From Bifidobacteriaceae bacterium (GTDB taxonomy: Bacteria; Actinomycetota; Actinomycetes; Actinomycetales; WQXJ01): 40,458 nt of DNA. A program made the translations under genes and the position numbers. The DNA is taken from NCBI GenBank assembly GCA_031279575.1, contig JAITIG010000129.1, forward strand, positions 1 to 40,458, read 5' to 3'. Under the pieces are notes generated by a model. That model saw only the letters and a program-made list of their open reading frames with translations. It was not told the origin of the DNA and searched no databases. How positions within the stretch are numbered: the first letter of the stretch is position 1; each line of letters opens with the position of its first letter. Shown piece by piece: positions 21,086 to 29,359 of this stretch.

Positions 21086-22978
21086 TCAGGCGGTCTGGTC
21101 CTGGTCGCCGCTCCCGGTCGCTTCGACCTCCAAGAACAACTCGGCCTGCTCGGCGCCGCCGTCGTAGGTTCTCGGATCGTAGGCCTGGGCGTCGAGGGCC
21201 GGCGGGGTGTAGGGCGCCGCCAGCGCCGGGGCTGGCTCGGCCGAATCAAGCACGCCTTCGATGTTCGGCAGCGGTGTCGCCCCCAGCAGCCCGCGCAGCT
21301 CCTCCAGGTAGCCGGTGATCGACTCGCGCTGGCGGTTGAGGTCGTCGACTTGGCGTTGGACCGAGATGCGCTCCCGCTCGGCCTCCTCGACCGCCTCGCT
21401 GAGCGTGCGCTCGGCGAAGCTGCGGGCGTCTTGAAGCACCCTGTCGGCGTTGCGCCGGGCGTTGGCCAGCAGGTCGGAGGCCTGCTGGTCGGCGTCGTGG
21501 CGCAGCTTCTCAGCCCTGGCCAGGGCCTGGGCGACGCGCTCCTCGGCCTCCTCGGCGCGGGCGTTGGCCTCGGCGATGAGGCGGTCGGCTTTGGCTTTGG
21601 AGGACTCGAAGCGCTCGGCGTTGGCGGCCTCGGCGGCCTCGATGCGCTGGGCGATCTCGATCTCCGACTCGGCTTTCCACTCCTCGGCCCGCTCGGTCAG
21701 GGCGGCCGCCTGCTTCTTGGCCTCGGCCAGCAGGGTGGAGGCCTCCCGCTCGGAGCGGGTGGTGAGCTCCTCGGCCCGCGAACGGGCCTCCTCGTAAACC
21801 TCCGAGGCGGCCCGCTCCGACTCGGCCCGGGTCTGGCTGGCGTAGCGGTCGGACGATTCCTTGAGCTCGATGGCCTCGCGGTTGGTCGAGGACAGCAGGT
21901 CGGTGGCCTCCCGCTCGGCCGAGTTGCGCAGCTCGTGGGCCGCCAACTCGGCGGCCGAGCGCGTGGTGTGCTCGAATTGCTCGGCGTCCGCCCTGGTCTG
22001 CTGGGCGTAGTGCTCGGCCTCGGAGCGGATCTGCAAAGCGTACTGCTCGGCGTCCGAGCGCAGCTGCTGGGCGTACTGGTCGGCGTTGGAGCGCACCTGC
22101 TGGGAGTACTGGTCCGCCGCCGACCGGCGCTCGGAAGCCTCGTTCTCGGCCGTCGACTTCAGCTCCTGGGCCTCCATTTGGGCGCCGGCGCGGGTCTGGG
22201 CGGCGTACTCTTCGGCATCGGCCCGCAGTTGGGAGGTCTCCTGGTCGGTGGCCAGGCGCAGGGCGGCCGTCTCCTGGTCCGCGGCCGAGCGCAGCTGGGT
22301 GGCGTAGCGCTCGGCGTCCTCCCGCTGGGAGGCGACCTCGACGGCCACGTTGGAGCGCAGCTCGGCGGCCTCGCGCTCGGCTGAGACGCGCAGCTCGGTG
22401 GTCTCGCGGTCCACCGAGGCGGTCAGGGCGGCGATCTCGCGCTCCAGGGCGGCGCGCCGCTCGGCCTCCTCCGAGGCGATGCCGCCCATCACCCGGGCGG
22501 CCTCGCGCTCGGCCGAGCCGACCATCTCCTCGGCCCGGCGCGAGGCGTTGGTCAGCTCGGACTCGGCCTCGGCCTGGGCCGCCGCCAAAGCCTCCTCCGC
22601 CTCGCGGCGGGCGGTGGCCAGCATCTCGGCCACCTCGTTCTCGGCTTGGGCCTTGAGCTGGTCTGTCTCCAGCTTGGTGCGGGCCAGCAAGGCCGAGGAC
22701 TGCGACCGGGCCTGGTTGAGCACGTCCATCGACTGCTCCTCGGCGGATCGCATCAATTGCTCGATCCGCGCGCCCAGCCCGGAATAGCTTGGCCGCTCGG
22801 CTTCTCTTAGTTGGCGGTGCGCCTCGTTTAGCTCGGCGTTGAGCGCGTTGACCTTGGCATCGAGCTCCTCAACCTGGCTCTGCGCCTGGCCGAGGTTTTG
22901 CTCGAGGGTGGCCAACTGCCGGTCAACCGCCTGACGGTCGTACCCGCGCACGGCGCTGGGGAACCCATAGTCAGACAC
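21086..22978 (-). CDS. DivIVA-headed coiled-coil protein of 11-residue repeats (Scy/FilP-like)
   Basis: A 630-aa protein, first of the tandem pair. Residues 5-21 (GFPSAVRGYDRQAVDRQ) match the N-terminal membrane-curvature/lipid-binding signature of DivIVA proteins, followed by a heptad coil and a YSGLGARIEQLMRSAEEQ segment typical of Streptomyces Scy/FilP-like proteins. From about residue 190 there are more than 20 uninterrupted undecapeptides, such as SNADQYAQQLR, SDAEQYALQIR, SEAEHYAQQTR, ADAEQFEHTTR. An acidic, Pro/Ala-rich unstructured tail (about 555-630) ends the protein. GTG start with TGGAGG 6 nt upstream. In Streptomyces such proteins organise the polar growth apparatus; the same role here is inferred. 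Confidence 0.88.
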   Translation of the reverse strand: MSDYGFPSAVRGYDRQAVDRQLATLEQNLGQAQSQVEELDAKVNALNAELNEAHRQLREAERPSYSGLGARIEQLMRSAEEQSMDVLNQARSQSSALLARTKLETDQLKAQAENEVAEMLATARREAEEALAAAQAEAESELTNASRRAEEMVGSAEREAARVMGGIASEEAERRAALEREIAALTASVDRETTELRVSAEREAAELRSNVAVEVASQREDAERYATQLRSAADQETAALRLATDQETSQLRADAEEYAAQTRAGAQMEAQELKSTAENEASERRSAADQYSQQVRSNADQYAQQLRSDAEQYALQIRSEAEHYAQQTRADAEQFEHTTRSAAELAAHELRNSAEREATDLLSSTNREAIELKESSDRYASQTRAESERAASEVYEEARSRAEELTTRSEREASTLLAEAKKQAAALTERAEEWKAESEIEIAQRIEAAEAANAERFESSKAKADRLIAEANARAEEAEERVAQALARAEKLRHDADQQASDLLANARRNADRVLQDARSFAERTLSEAVEEAERERISVQRQVDDLNRQRESITGYLEELRGLLGATPLPNIEGVLDSAEPAPALAAPYTPPALDAQAYDPRTYDGGAEQAELFLEVEATGSGDQDQTA

Positions 22979-23038
22979 TGAAAACCTCCATGGATGCGGC
23001 GCCCGGGGAGCGCCAGTCGGAAAACACGCAGCGACCCC

Positions 23039-23068
23039 AGCCTAGTGGACCAGGCGCCGCCGTGGAAA
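23039..23068 (-). promoter_or_regulatory. Predicted promoter for the coiled-coil operon
   Basis: On the minus strand TTTCCA (23063-23068) and TAGGCT (23039-23044) are spaced by 18 nt. The leader would be about 55 nt and carries TGGAGG before the GTG at 22978. Confidence 0.45.
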
Positions 23069-23109
23069 CATTCCTTGGCAACCATTCTCGCGGTGCGGGC
23101 TATTAGGCA

Positions 23110-23140
23110 TTGGGAGGGGCGGCGAGCCAGCCGTTATGGT
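23110..23140 (+). promoter_or_regulatory. Predicted promoter for the membrane protein-lipoprotein-thioredoxin operon
   Basis: TTGGGA (23110-23115) and TATGGT (23135-23140) are separated by 19 nt. This -10 covers an ATG at 23136, arguing that the real start codon is downstream at GTG 23187. Confidence 0.4.
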
Positions 23141-23186
23141 AGGAGATTGCATTGCATCTGACCGCGAGGCGAGGGAACTGAGGCAA

Positions 23187-24398
23187 GTGTTGAGACGTTG
23201 GCTGGCAGCTGGTGCCATCGGGGTGGGGGTGGCGCTGGCGGCGCTGGCGGTTTGCTCCGCCACCGCTTGGCGCCCGGCAGACCGCGTGACCGCCCGGCTT
23301 GAGGCCGCCGCCGGCACCCAAGTGCTGGTCACAGCCCCAGGCGTGCTGGAGGCGCAGGCGGATTCGGTGACCGTGGAGGTGCGCTCCAAGATCCCCGTGG
23401 TGGTGGCGGTGGGCCGCGAGACGGACGTGGCGGCGTGGGTCGGGGACTCGCCGGCCGAGCGGATCACCGGCTTCACCTCGCGCCAGGTTTTCAAGGTCAC
23501 CGAGTCCGGCTCCGACGAGCCGGCGCCGGTTGCGGCCGACTCTGATCTTTGGGTGGTGGCGCGCCAATTCGACCCGGATTCGGACCGCAACGAGTTCAAT
23601 TGGGACAAACGTCCCGAAGGGCGCTGGTCGCTGGTGGTGGCCCCGGCGCAGGCCGAGGCCGCCGAGGGCGGGGCGGCGCCGGACTTGCGCGGCACCACTT
23701 TGGCTTTGACCTGGCCGCAGGTGGTGCGCACGCCGCTGCTGTGGCCGGGGGTGGCGCTGGGCGCTTTGACCGCCCTGGCGGGCGCGCTCCTGCTGGCCCG
23801 GGCGGCGCGGGCGGGCGGGCGGGCGCCAGCGGCCGAGCCGGCCGGCCCGGCCAAGGCCTTGGAGGCGCCGCCGGACCTGGAGCCAGAGCCGGCCGAGCCG
23901 CCCAAACTCGACTTGGGCTTCGCCACCCCGAACCGCAACTGGGAGCGCCTGGCCGCCCCGCAGCTGCATTACCCGGTCTCGGAGGTGGTGGCCGATGAGC
24001 CCGCCCCGGCGCCGCCGGCCGCCCCGGCCCCAGGCCGGGCGGGCGGGGGGATCGGGCACCTGATCCCCCATGCCAGCCGCCCGGCCCCGCCGGCCCCGCC
24101 GGCCCCGCCGGCCCCGGTCGCCATCAGCCCGGCGGGCAAGATCGCCGCCCTGCGCCTGACCCAGACCGGCGCCGCCAGCCAGGCGGCCGCCACCATCGCG
24201 GCCGCGGTGGCCGCGGCCGGCGGCTCCGGCTCGGCGGCGGGGCTGACCCGGCGCCAGATCCGCGAGGCCGAGCGGGCCGCCCAAGCCGCCCTGCGCGCCC
24301 AAATGGAGCGCAGCGGCGCCAGCCCGGTTTGGCCGGCCGGCGGGGCCGGGGCCGTCCCCCGGGTCGAGCTGCAAGGCGGCGGGGAGGCGGACCGATGA
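23187..24398 (+). CDS. Two-helix membrane protein with Pro/Ala-rich cytoplasmic region, unknown function
   Basis: I do not recognise a named family. From GTG 23187 the product is 403 aa: an N-terminal basic patch and helix (RRWLAAGAIGVGVALAALAVC), an extracytoplasmic domain of about 165 residues (from TAWRPADRV to the second helix), a second helix (LLWPGVALGALTALAGALLLA), and a long Pro/Ala-rich cytoplasmic tail. The tail ends in a charged helix (LTRRQIREAERAAQAALRA). The extracytoplasmic part contains QFDPDSDRNEFNWDKRPEGRWSL-like charged sequence. An in-frame ATG at 23136 would add 17 residues but sits on the likely -10. The downstream lipoprotein overlaps its stop (ATGA), so both probably act at the same membrane. 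Confidence 0.75.
   Translation: MLRRWLAAGAIGVGVALAALAVCSATAWRPADRVTARLEAAAGTQVLVTAPGVLEAQADSVTVEVRSKIPVVVAVGRETDVAAWVGDSPAERITGFTSRQVFKVTESGSDEPAPVAADSDLWVVARQFDPDSDRNEFNWDKRPEGRWSLVVAPAQAEAAEGGAAPDLRGTTLALTWPQVVRTPLLWPGVALGALTALAGALLLARAARAGGRAPAAEPAGPAKALEAPPDLEPEPAEPPKLDLGFATPNRNWERLAAPQLHYPVSEVVADEPAPAPPAAPAPGRAGGGIGHLIPHASRPAPPAPPAPPAPVAISPAGKIAALRLTQTGAASQAAATIAAAVAAAGGSGSAAGLTRRQIREAERAAQAALRAQMERSGASPVWPAGGAGAVPRVELQGGGEADR
24081..24116 (+). repeat. Four perfect tandem copies of a 9-bp unit (CCGGCCCCG)
   Basis: Four back-to-back copies encode an Ala/Pro (PAP) tract in the cytoplasmic tail of the membrane protein. Copy-number change would alter tail length by three residues without shifting the frame. 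Confidence 0.85.
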
Positions 24399-25432
24399 GC
24401 CCGGTCAAACGTTGCTGGGCGGCCGGCGCGGCCGCCTTGGCTCTGGGCTTGGCGGCCTGCCAGCCGGCCGTGCCGCTGGCCCAACCGCTGCCCAAGCCGG
24501 CCGAGCCGCCGGCCGTGGTCGAAGCCGGGCAGATCCAGCGCATCTTGGCCGACCTCGGGCTCCGCCTCGAGGCGGGCCAGGCGGCGCTGAGCGCCGAGGC
24601 CATGGAGCCCCGCCTCGGCGGCGCCGCCTTGGCCATGGTCGAGGCCCAGTTCAAAGCCAAAGCCGCCGACGAGTCGATGGAGATCCCCTTCGCCCTGGGG
24701 ACGCGGTTCGTCGACGGCCAGATCGTCACCCGGCAAGACTCCTGGCCGCGCTCGTTTGTGGCCGTGACCGAGCCGGAGGCGCCCGAGGCGCCCTACCTCT
24801 ACCAGCTCGAGCAAGCCGACGCGCGCAGCCCGTACAAGCTGGTGGCCTGGGCCAAGATGCTCTCCGGGGCCGATCTGCCGGCCACCGCCCCGGCCGAGGT
24901 CGGCAGCGCCTGGGTGGCCCCGACGGCGGCCGGTTTGGCCCTGGCGCCGCAAGCCGCCGTCGAGGCCTACGCCCAGGCCAAAGACGCCGCCGAGGGCGAG
25001 GCGGCCGCCCTGTTCGACACCGCCCCGCAAGACGGCCGCGACCCAGACCCGGCCCGGGCCCGCTGGCTGACCACCGTCGAAGCCCTCCAAGGCGGCATCG
25101 CGGCCTTCGACGGGACCTCGACGGCGGTCTCCGAGATGGTCGAGGGGTCGGTTTTCGCACTCGCCACAGCCGATTCCGGCGCCTTGGTGTTTGGCCAGGT
25201 CAGGTCGGTTTTCGAGGCCGCCTTCACGACCCCTGGGGGCGAGCGGGGCGGCAGCGTGGACCTGGGCCAGCAGTATTACCTCGGCCTGGGCGCGGCCACC
25301 TTGAACGCGACCAAGTCCGTCATGGTCGACTTCCTTCAGACCGTGGTCCTGGCGGTCCCGCCGGAGGGCTCGAAAGACCCCATCCGCGTGATCGCGGTGG
25401 CCGACACCCCGATAGCAGCAGCAGTGGAGTGA
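24395..25432 (+). CDS. Predicted lipoprotein of unknown function
   Basis: A 345-aa secreted lipoprotein. It has a basic start (MSPVKR), a hydrophobic core and a lipobox LAAC with the acylated cysteine at residue 22, followed by a Pro-rich linker. The mature part has no motif I recognise; it includes FALGTRFVDGQIVTRQDSWPR and AATLNATKSVMVDFLQTVVLAVP-like segments and looks globular. The ATG lies in a 4-nt ATGA overlap with the upstream membrane protein, with GGGGAGG nearby, so the two are co-translated. A thioredoxin-TPR gene follows after 5 nt. A partner role with the membrane protein's extracytoplasmic domain is inference. Confidence 0.82.
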   Translation: MSPVKRCWAAGAAALALGLAACQPAVPLAQPLPKPAEPPAVVEAGQIQRILADLGLRLEAGQAALSAEAMEPRLGGAALAMVEAQFKAKAADESMEIPFALGTRFVDGQIVTRQDSWPRSFVAVTEPEAPEAPYLYQLEQADARSPYKLVAWAKMLSGADLPATAPAEVGSAWVAPTAAGLALAPQAAVEAYAQAKDAAEGEAAALFDTAPQDGRDPDPARARWLTTVEALQGGIAAFDGTSTAVSEMVEGSVFALATADSGALVFGQVRSVFEAAFTTPGGERGGSVDLGQQYYLGLGAATLNATKSVMVDFLQTVVLAVPPEGSKDPIRVIAVADTPIAAAVE

Positions 25433-25437
25433 CAACT

Positions 25438-26283
25438 ATGACCGAGCGTTTCGCCGATTCCAAACTGCCCGACCCGTCCCAGGCGAGCGGCGGGGGGCCG
25501 CCCGGCGCCGGCTACGCCATCGCAGTCGACGGCGAGGCCGAGTTCAAAGCCCTAGTTGAGCGATCGGCCCAGGTGCCGGTGGTGGTGGACCTGTGGGCCA
25601 GCTGGTGCGAGCCGTGCAAGCGCCTGAGCCCCATCTTGGACAAGGTGGCGGCCAGCCTGGGCGGGCGGCTGCTGCTGGCCAAGATCGACGTCGACAAAAA
25701 CCAGCGCATCGCGGCCGCCTTCGGGGCCCAGTCCGTGCCCACCGTGGTGGCGCTGATCCGGGGCCAAGCGGTGCCGCTGTTCCAAGGCGCGCTGGGCGAG
25801 GCCGAGGTGCGGCAGTTCTTCGACGAGCTGCTCAAAGCCGCCGCCGCGGCCGGGGTCTCCGGCCTGGCCGGCGCCGCCCAGCCGGCCGCCCCGCCCCTGC
25901 CGCCGGCCCACCAGGAGGGCTACGACGCCATCGAGCGCGGCGACCTGGCGGCCGCCAAGCTGGCCTTCGGCAAAGCCCTGGCCGAGGCGCCGGGCGACCC
26001 GTTGGCCAAAGCCGCCCTGGCCCAAGTCGAGCTGATGGAGCGGATCGACCAGGCCGGCCAGCCGGAGGGGCCGCTGGCCCAGGCCCTGGCCGCGGCCGAC
26101 CGGGAAGTCGCCGCCGGGGCCAGCGCCCAAGCCTTCAACCGGCTGCTGGCCGCCATGGCGGGCGCCGCCCCCGAAGCCAAAGAGACCCTGCGCCTGCGCC
26201 TGCTGTCCTTGTTCGAGGTGGCCGGGCCGGACGACCCGGCGGTCGCCCAAGCCCGCCGCCGCCTGGCCGGCCTGCTGTTCTAG
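25438..26283 (+). CDS. Thioredoxin-TPR fusion protein (CnoX/YbbN-like)
   Basis: A 281-aa protein with no signal peptide, so cytosolic. Residues about 28-135 form a thioredoxin fold with redox-active WCEPC (Cys57, Cys60), VDKNQ and the cis-proline loop SVPTVV. An Ala/Pro linker (about 137-157) leads to a helical TPR-like C-terminus (YDAIERGDLAAAKLAFGKAL, 160 onward). In Escherichia coli the similarly built CnoX is a chaperedoxin that protects clients from over-oxidation; that protein lacks the CxxC pair, whereas this one has it, as in many actinobacterial members. The ATG at 25438 is the natural start; the frame is open far upstream through the lipoprotein. Stop is 1 nt from the convergent glgB stop. 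Confidence 0.92.
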   Translation: MTERFADSKLPDPSQASGGGPPGAGYAIAVDGEAEFKALVERSAQVPVVVDLWASWCEPCKRLSPILDKVAASLGGRLLLAKIDVDKNQRIAAAFGAQSVPTVVALIRGQAVPLFQGALGEAEVRQFFDELLKAAAAAGVSGLAGAAQPAAPPLPPAHQEGYDAIERGDLAAAKLAFGKALAEAPGDPLAKAALAQVELMERIDQAGQPEGPLAQALAAADREVAAGASAQAFNRLLAAMAGAAPEAKETLRLRLLSLFEVAGPDDPAVAQARRRLAGLLF

Positions 26284-26284
26284 G

Positions 26285-28456
26285 TCAGGCCTCGGGCTCG
26301 AACCAGACCGCCCCCAGCGGCGGCACCCGGATCGAAGCCGAGAACGGCCGGCCGTGCCACTCCAGCGCCTCGGCCTCGATGGCGCCCAGGTTGCCCACCC
26401 CCGAGCCGCCGAACTGGGCCGCGTCGGTGTTCAAGATCTCGCGCCAGCGCCCGCCGGCGGGCAGCGCCAGCCGGTAGCCCTCGTGCGGCGTGCCGGCGAA
26501 GTTGACCACGCAGGCCAGGCGCTGCCCGGCGCGGGAGTGGCGCAGGTAGGCCAAAACGTTGCGGTCGGCATCGTCCGCGTCGATCCACTCGAAGGTGGCC
26601 GGGTCGGAATCCTGGTCCCACAAGGCGGGGCGGGCGCGGTAAAGCTGGTTCAGCTCGCGCACCAAGGCCGCCAGGCCCTCGTGGTCGGCTTGGTCCAGCA
26701 GCCACCAGTCGAGCGACCACTGCTCCGACCACTCGCCCTCCTGGCCCAGCTCGGAGCCCATGAACAAGAGCTGCTTGCCGGGATGGGACCACATGTAGGC
26801 GTAAAGCGCGCGCAGGCCCGCCAGCTTCTGCCAGCGGTCGCCGGGCATCTTGGCGTACAAGGAGCCCTTGCCGTGGACCACCTCGTCGTGGGACAGCGGC
26901 AGGATGTAGTTCTCGGAGAAGGCGTAGACCATGGAGAAGGTGATCTCGCCGTGGTGCCAGCGGCGGTTGACCGGGTCCTCGGCCAGGTAGCGCAGGGTGT
27001 CGTTCATCCAGCCCATGTTCCACTTCAAACCGAAGCCGAGCCCGCCGCCGCTGGTCGGGGCGGTCACCCCGGGCCAGGCGGTGGACTCCTCGGCGATCAT
27101 CAACACCCCCGGGTAGCGCTTGTAGGCGGTGGCGGTGGTCTCCTGGAGGAAGGAGATCGCCTCCAGGTTCTCCCGGCCGCCGTAGGCGTTGGGGGCCCAC
27201 TCGCCATCCTTGCGCGAGTAGTCGAGGTAGAGCATCGAGGCCACCGCGTCGACCCTGAGGCCGTCGGCGTGGAACTCCTCAAACCAGTAGCAGGCGTTGG
27301 CGACCAGGAAGTTGCGCACCTCGGTGCGCCCAAAGTTGAACACCAAGGTGCCCCAGTCGGGGTGCTCGCCTTTGCGCGGGTCCGGGTACTCGTAGAGGGC
27401 CGAGCCGTCGAAGCGGGCCAAGGCGAAGGCGTCCTTGGGGAAGTGGGCCGGCACCCAGTCCAAGATCACGCCGATGCCGGCCTGGTGCAGTTTGTCCACC
27501 AGGTAGCGGAAATCGTCCGGCGAGCCGTAGCGGGCGGTCGGCGCGTAGTAGCCGGTCACCTGGTAGCCCCAGGAGGGGGTGTAGGGGTGCTCGGCCACCG
27601 GCATGAACTCGACGTGGGTGAAGCCCATGGCGGCGACGTACTGCGCCAACTCGCCGGCCAGCTCGCGGTAGCCCAGGCCCTCTTGCCAGGAGCCCAAGTG
27701 GAGCTCGTAGATGCTCATGGGGCCCTCGTGCGGGTTGGCGGCGGCGCGGCGCTCCAGCCAGGCCTGGTCGCCCCACTGGTAGGCCGACTCCTCCACGATC
27801 GAGGCGGTGGCCGGCGGCTTTTCCGCCGCCCGCGCCATCGGGTCCGCCTTTTGCACCCAATAGCCCTCGCGGGTTTGGATCTCGTATTTGTATTTGGCGC
27901 CCGGCTCGACCCCGGGCACAAACACCTCCCACACCCCGCTGGCCCCCAGCGAGCGCATGGCGGTGGCCCCGGAGGTCCAGGAGTTGAAATCGCCCACCAC
28001 CCGGACGGCTTGGGCGTCCGGCGCCCAGACGGCGAACGAGACCCCCGCCACCTCGCCCAGCACCGAGGGGTAGCGCCTGACGCGGGCGCCCAGCGCGCGC
28101 CACAGCTCCTCGTGGCGCCCCTCGCCAATCAATTGCAGGTCCAACTCGCCCAAGGTCGGCATGAAGCGGTACGGGTCGTCGCTCAAGGAGGTGACCTCGC
28201 CGTAGGTGACCTCGAGGCGGTAATCGGGCACCTGGCCGGTCTCGAGCACCGCCAGCCAGATGCCGTCCTGCTCGTGGATGGCGGGCGTCTTGCCCTGCGC
28301 GGTCACCACCGCCACGGCGTCCGCCAGCGGCCGCAGGGTGCGGATGGTGACGCCGCCGCCGGCCGGGTGGGGTCCAAGCACCGAGTGCGGGTCGTAGTAC
28401 ATGCCGTGGGCCACAGCCCACAAAACCGAAGGGTCGACGGGCGCGGGAATTGTCAT
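26285..28456 (-). CDS. glgB: 1,4-alpha-glucan branching enzyme (GH13)
   Basis: This enzyme adds alpha-1,6 branches to linear glucan. The 723-aa product has two N-terminal beta-sandwich (CBM48-like) regions, the second with [18 protein letters not shown], then the catalytic barrel: [28 protein letters not shown], nucleophile Asp403 in LRVDAVASM, acid/base Glu456 in MIAEEST and Asp524 in [24 protein letters not shown] and a C-terminal all-beta domain follow. The length matches actinobacterial GlgB with the extra N-terminal domain. No TANNNT box or clear ribosome site precedes the ATG. In the GlgE pathway it acts on GlgE product; glgE lies 0.9 kb away on the same strand. Confidence 0.97.
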   Translation of the reverse strand: MTIPAPVDPSVLWAVAHGMYYDPHSVLGPHPAGGGVTIRTLRPLADAVAVVTAQGKTPAIHEQDGIWLAVLETGQVPDYRLEVTYGEVTSLSDDPYRFMPTLGELDLQLIGEGRHEELWRALGARVRRYPSVLGEVAGVSFAVWAPDAQAVRVVGDFNSWTSGATAMRSLGASGVWEVFVPGVEPGAKYKYEIQTREGYWVQKADPMARAAEKPPATASIVEESAYQWGDQAWLERRAAANPHEGPMSIYELHLGSWQEGLGYRELAGELAQYVAAMGFTHVEFMPVAEHPYTPSWGYQVTGYYAPTARYGSPDDFRYLVDKLHQAGIGVILDWVPAHFPKDAFALARFDGSALYEYPDPRKGEHPDWGTLVFNFGRTEVRNFLVANACYWFEEFHADGLRVDAVASMLYLDYSRKDGEWAPNAYGGRENLEAISFLQETTATAYKRYPGVLMIAEESTAWPGVTAPTSGGGLGFGLKWNMGWMNDTLRYLAEDPVNRRWHHGEITFSMVYAFSENYILPLSHDEVVHGKGSLYAKMPGDRWQKLAGLRALYAYMWSHPGKQLLFMGSELGQEGEWSEQWSLDWWLLDQADHEGLAALVRELNQLYRARPALWDQDSDPATFEWIDADDADRNVLAYLRHSRAGQRLACVVNFAGTPHEGYRLALPAGGRWREILNTDAAQFGGSGVGNLGAIEAEALEWHGRPFSASIRVPPLGAVWFEPEA

Positions 28457-28524
28457 GGACTAACTCTGCCATTAACGGCCGGGGCTATTTGCAGGCGTCG
28501 GACCCAGGCGGCGCGCCGCCGCGC

Positions 28525-28530
28525 TAACCT
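28525..28530 (+). promoter_or_regulatory. Possible -10 (TAACCT) for the 266-aa unknown gene
   Basis: TAACCT ends 15 nt before the ATG at 28546, which would give a very short leader containing AAAGG. No -35 is evident. Confidence 0.4.
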
Positions 28531-28545
28531 GGTGGGGCAGAAAGG

Positions 28546-29346
28546 ATGATTGTGGCCGATCCGAATTCACTCCCTGGGCCCACCGCCGCGCCTGGTATCG
28601 CGGTCGAACCCGCCCTGCCGACCGCCCCGCTGGCGCCGAGCGACCCGCGCTTCCCCGCCCCCGAGCAGGCTTTGGCGCGCCAAATCGCGGCCCAGCGCGA
28701 GACCGAGCCGCTGGTCGGCGTCCAGGTGGGGGCCCAGCTGTTCTACGACAAGCTGGTCCAAATACTCCAGACCGACCCCCACGGGGTGCGGGCGGAGCTG
28801 CTGGTGGGGGTGCCCGCCCTGCTGGCGGGCTTCGCCTGCCAGGCCGCCACCTGGCAGTCGCTGGTGGTGGGCTTGGGCTACCCGGCGACTTCGGTTTTTG
28901 TCCTGGCCGGCACCCAGGACGGCGCCGAGTACCCCTTCTCCGAGCCGATGAACCGGCTGCTGTTGGAGGACCAGTACTCGGTTTGGGCTTTGATCGCCGG
29001 CGCCGCCCGCCAGCTCACCGACCAGCCGCTGCCCGATGTCGCCGCCACCGTGGCGCACGTCGCCGAGAGCATCGGCAGCCCGGCTTTCGGCGTGCCCCGG
29101 CTGCCGCCGCCGCACACCTTGGGCAACGACAACGCGCTTGACGTGCTGCGGGCCATGTGGCCCCACTTCTTGCCGCTGCTGGGTTTGACCTGCGCCATCC
29201 CCGAGGAGTGGCCGGTGCTGTTCGGCATCGCCACCCAGCGCGCCATCGCCGCCGTCAAAGGCGTGGTGGAGCCGATCGCGGCCGCCACCATCGCCCTGGA
29301 GTGCGCCTTGCCGATGGCCCACCTGCCGATGCGCCGCCTGGGCTGA
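28546..29346 (+). CDS. Uncharacterised 266-aa protein inside the glycogen cluster
   Basis: I do not recognise this protein. It begins with a Pro/Ala-rich, probably flexible stretch (1-40), then a helical globular region. Notable segments are LVGVQVGAQLFYDKLVQIL (56-74), the hydrophobic GVPALLAGFACQAATW, AEYPFSEPMNRLLLEDQYSVWAL, and PPPHTLGNDNALDVLRAMWPHFLPLLGL. Two short hydrophobic patches are too weak to call membrane helices confidently, and no signal peptide is seen. It is divergent from glgB (89 nt apart) and convergent with glgE (13-nt gap). Length, composition and codon pattern match neighbouring genes, so it is a real gene. Its place between glgB and glgE suggests, but does not show, a link to glucan metabolism. 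Confidence 0.78.
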   Translation: MIVADPNSLPGPTAAPGIAVEPALPTAPLAPSDPRFPAPEQALARQIAAQRETEPLVGVQVGAQLFYDKLVQILQTDPHGVRAELLVGVPALLAGFACQAATWQSLVVGLGYPATSVFVLAGTQDGAEYPFSEPMNRLLLEDQYSVWALIAGAARQLTDQPLPDVAATVAHVAESIGSPAFGVPRLPPPHTLGNDNALDVLRAMWPHFLPLLGLTCAIPEEWPVLFGIATQRAIAAVKGVVEPIAAATIALECALPMAHLPMRRLG

Positions 29347-29359
29347 GGCGCTGAGGCGC

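Noticed and set aside
20021..22787. Plus-strand open frames opposite the coiled-coil genes, rich in Ser/Ala or Gly/Leu
   Set aside because: Their repetitive look mirrors the hendecad repeats on the coding strand; they lack credible starts.
26354..28549. 731-codon open frame antisense to glgB
   Set aside because: No recognisable motif, and glgB on the other strand has a full GH13 active site.
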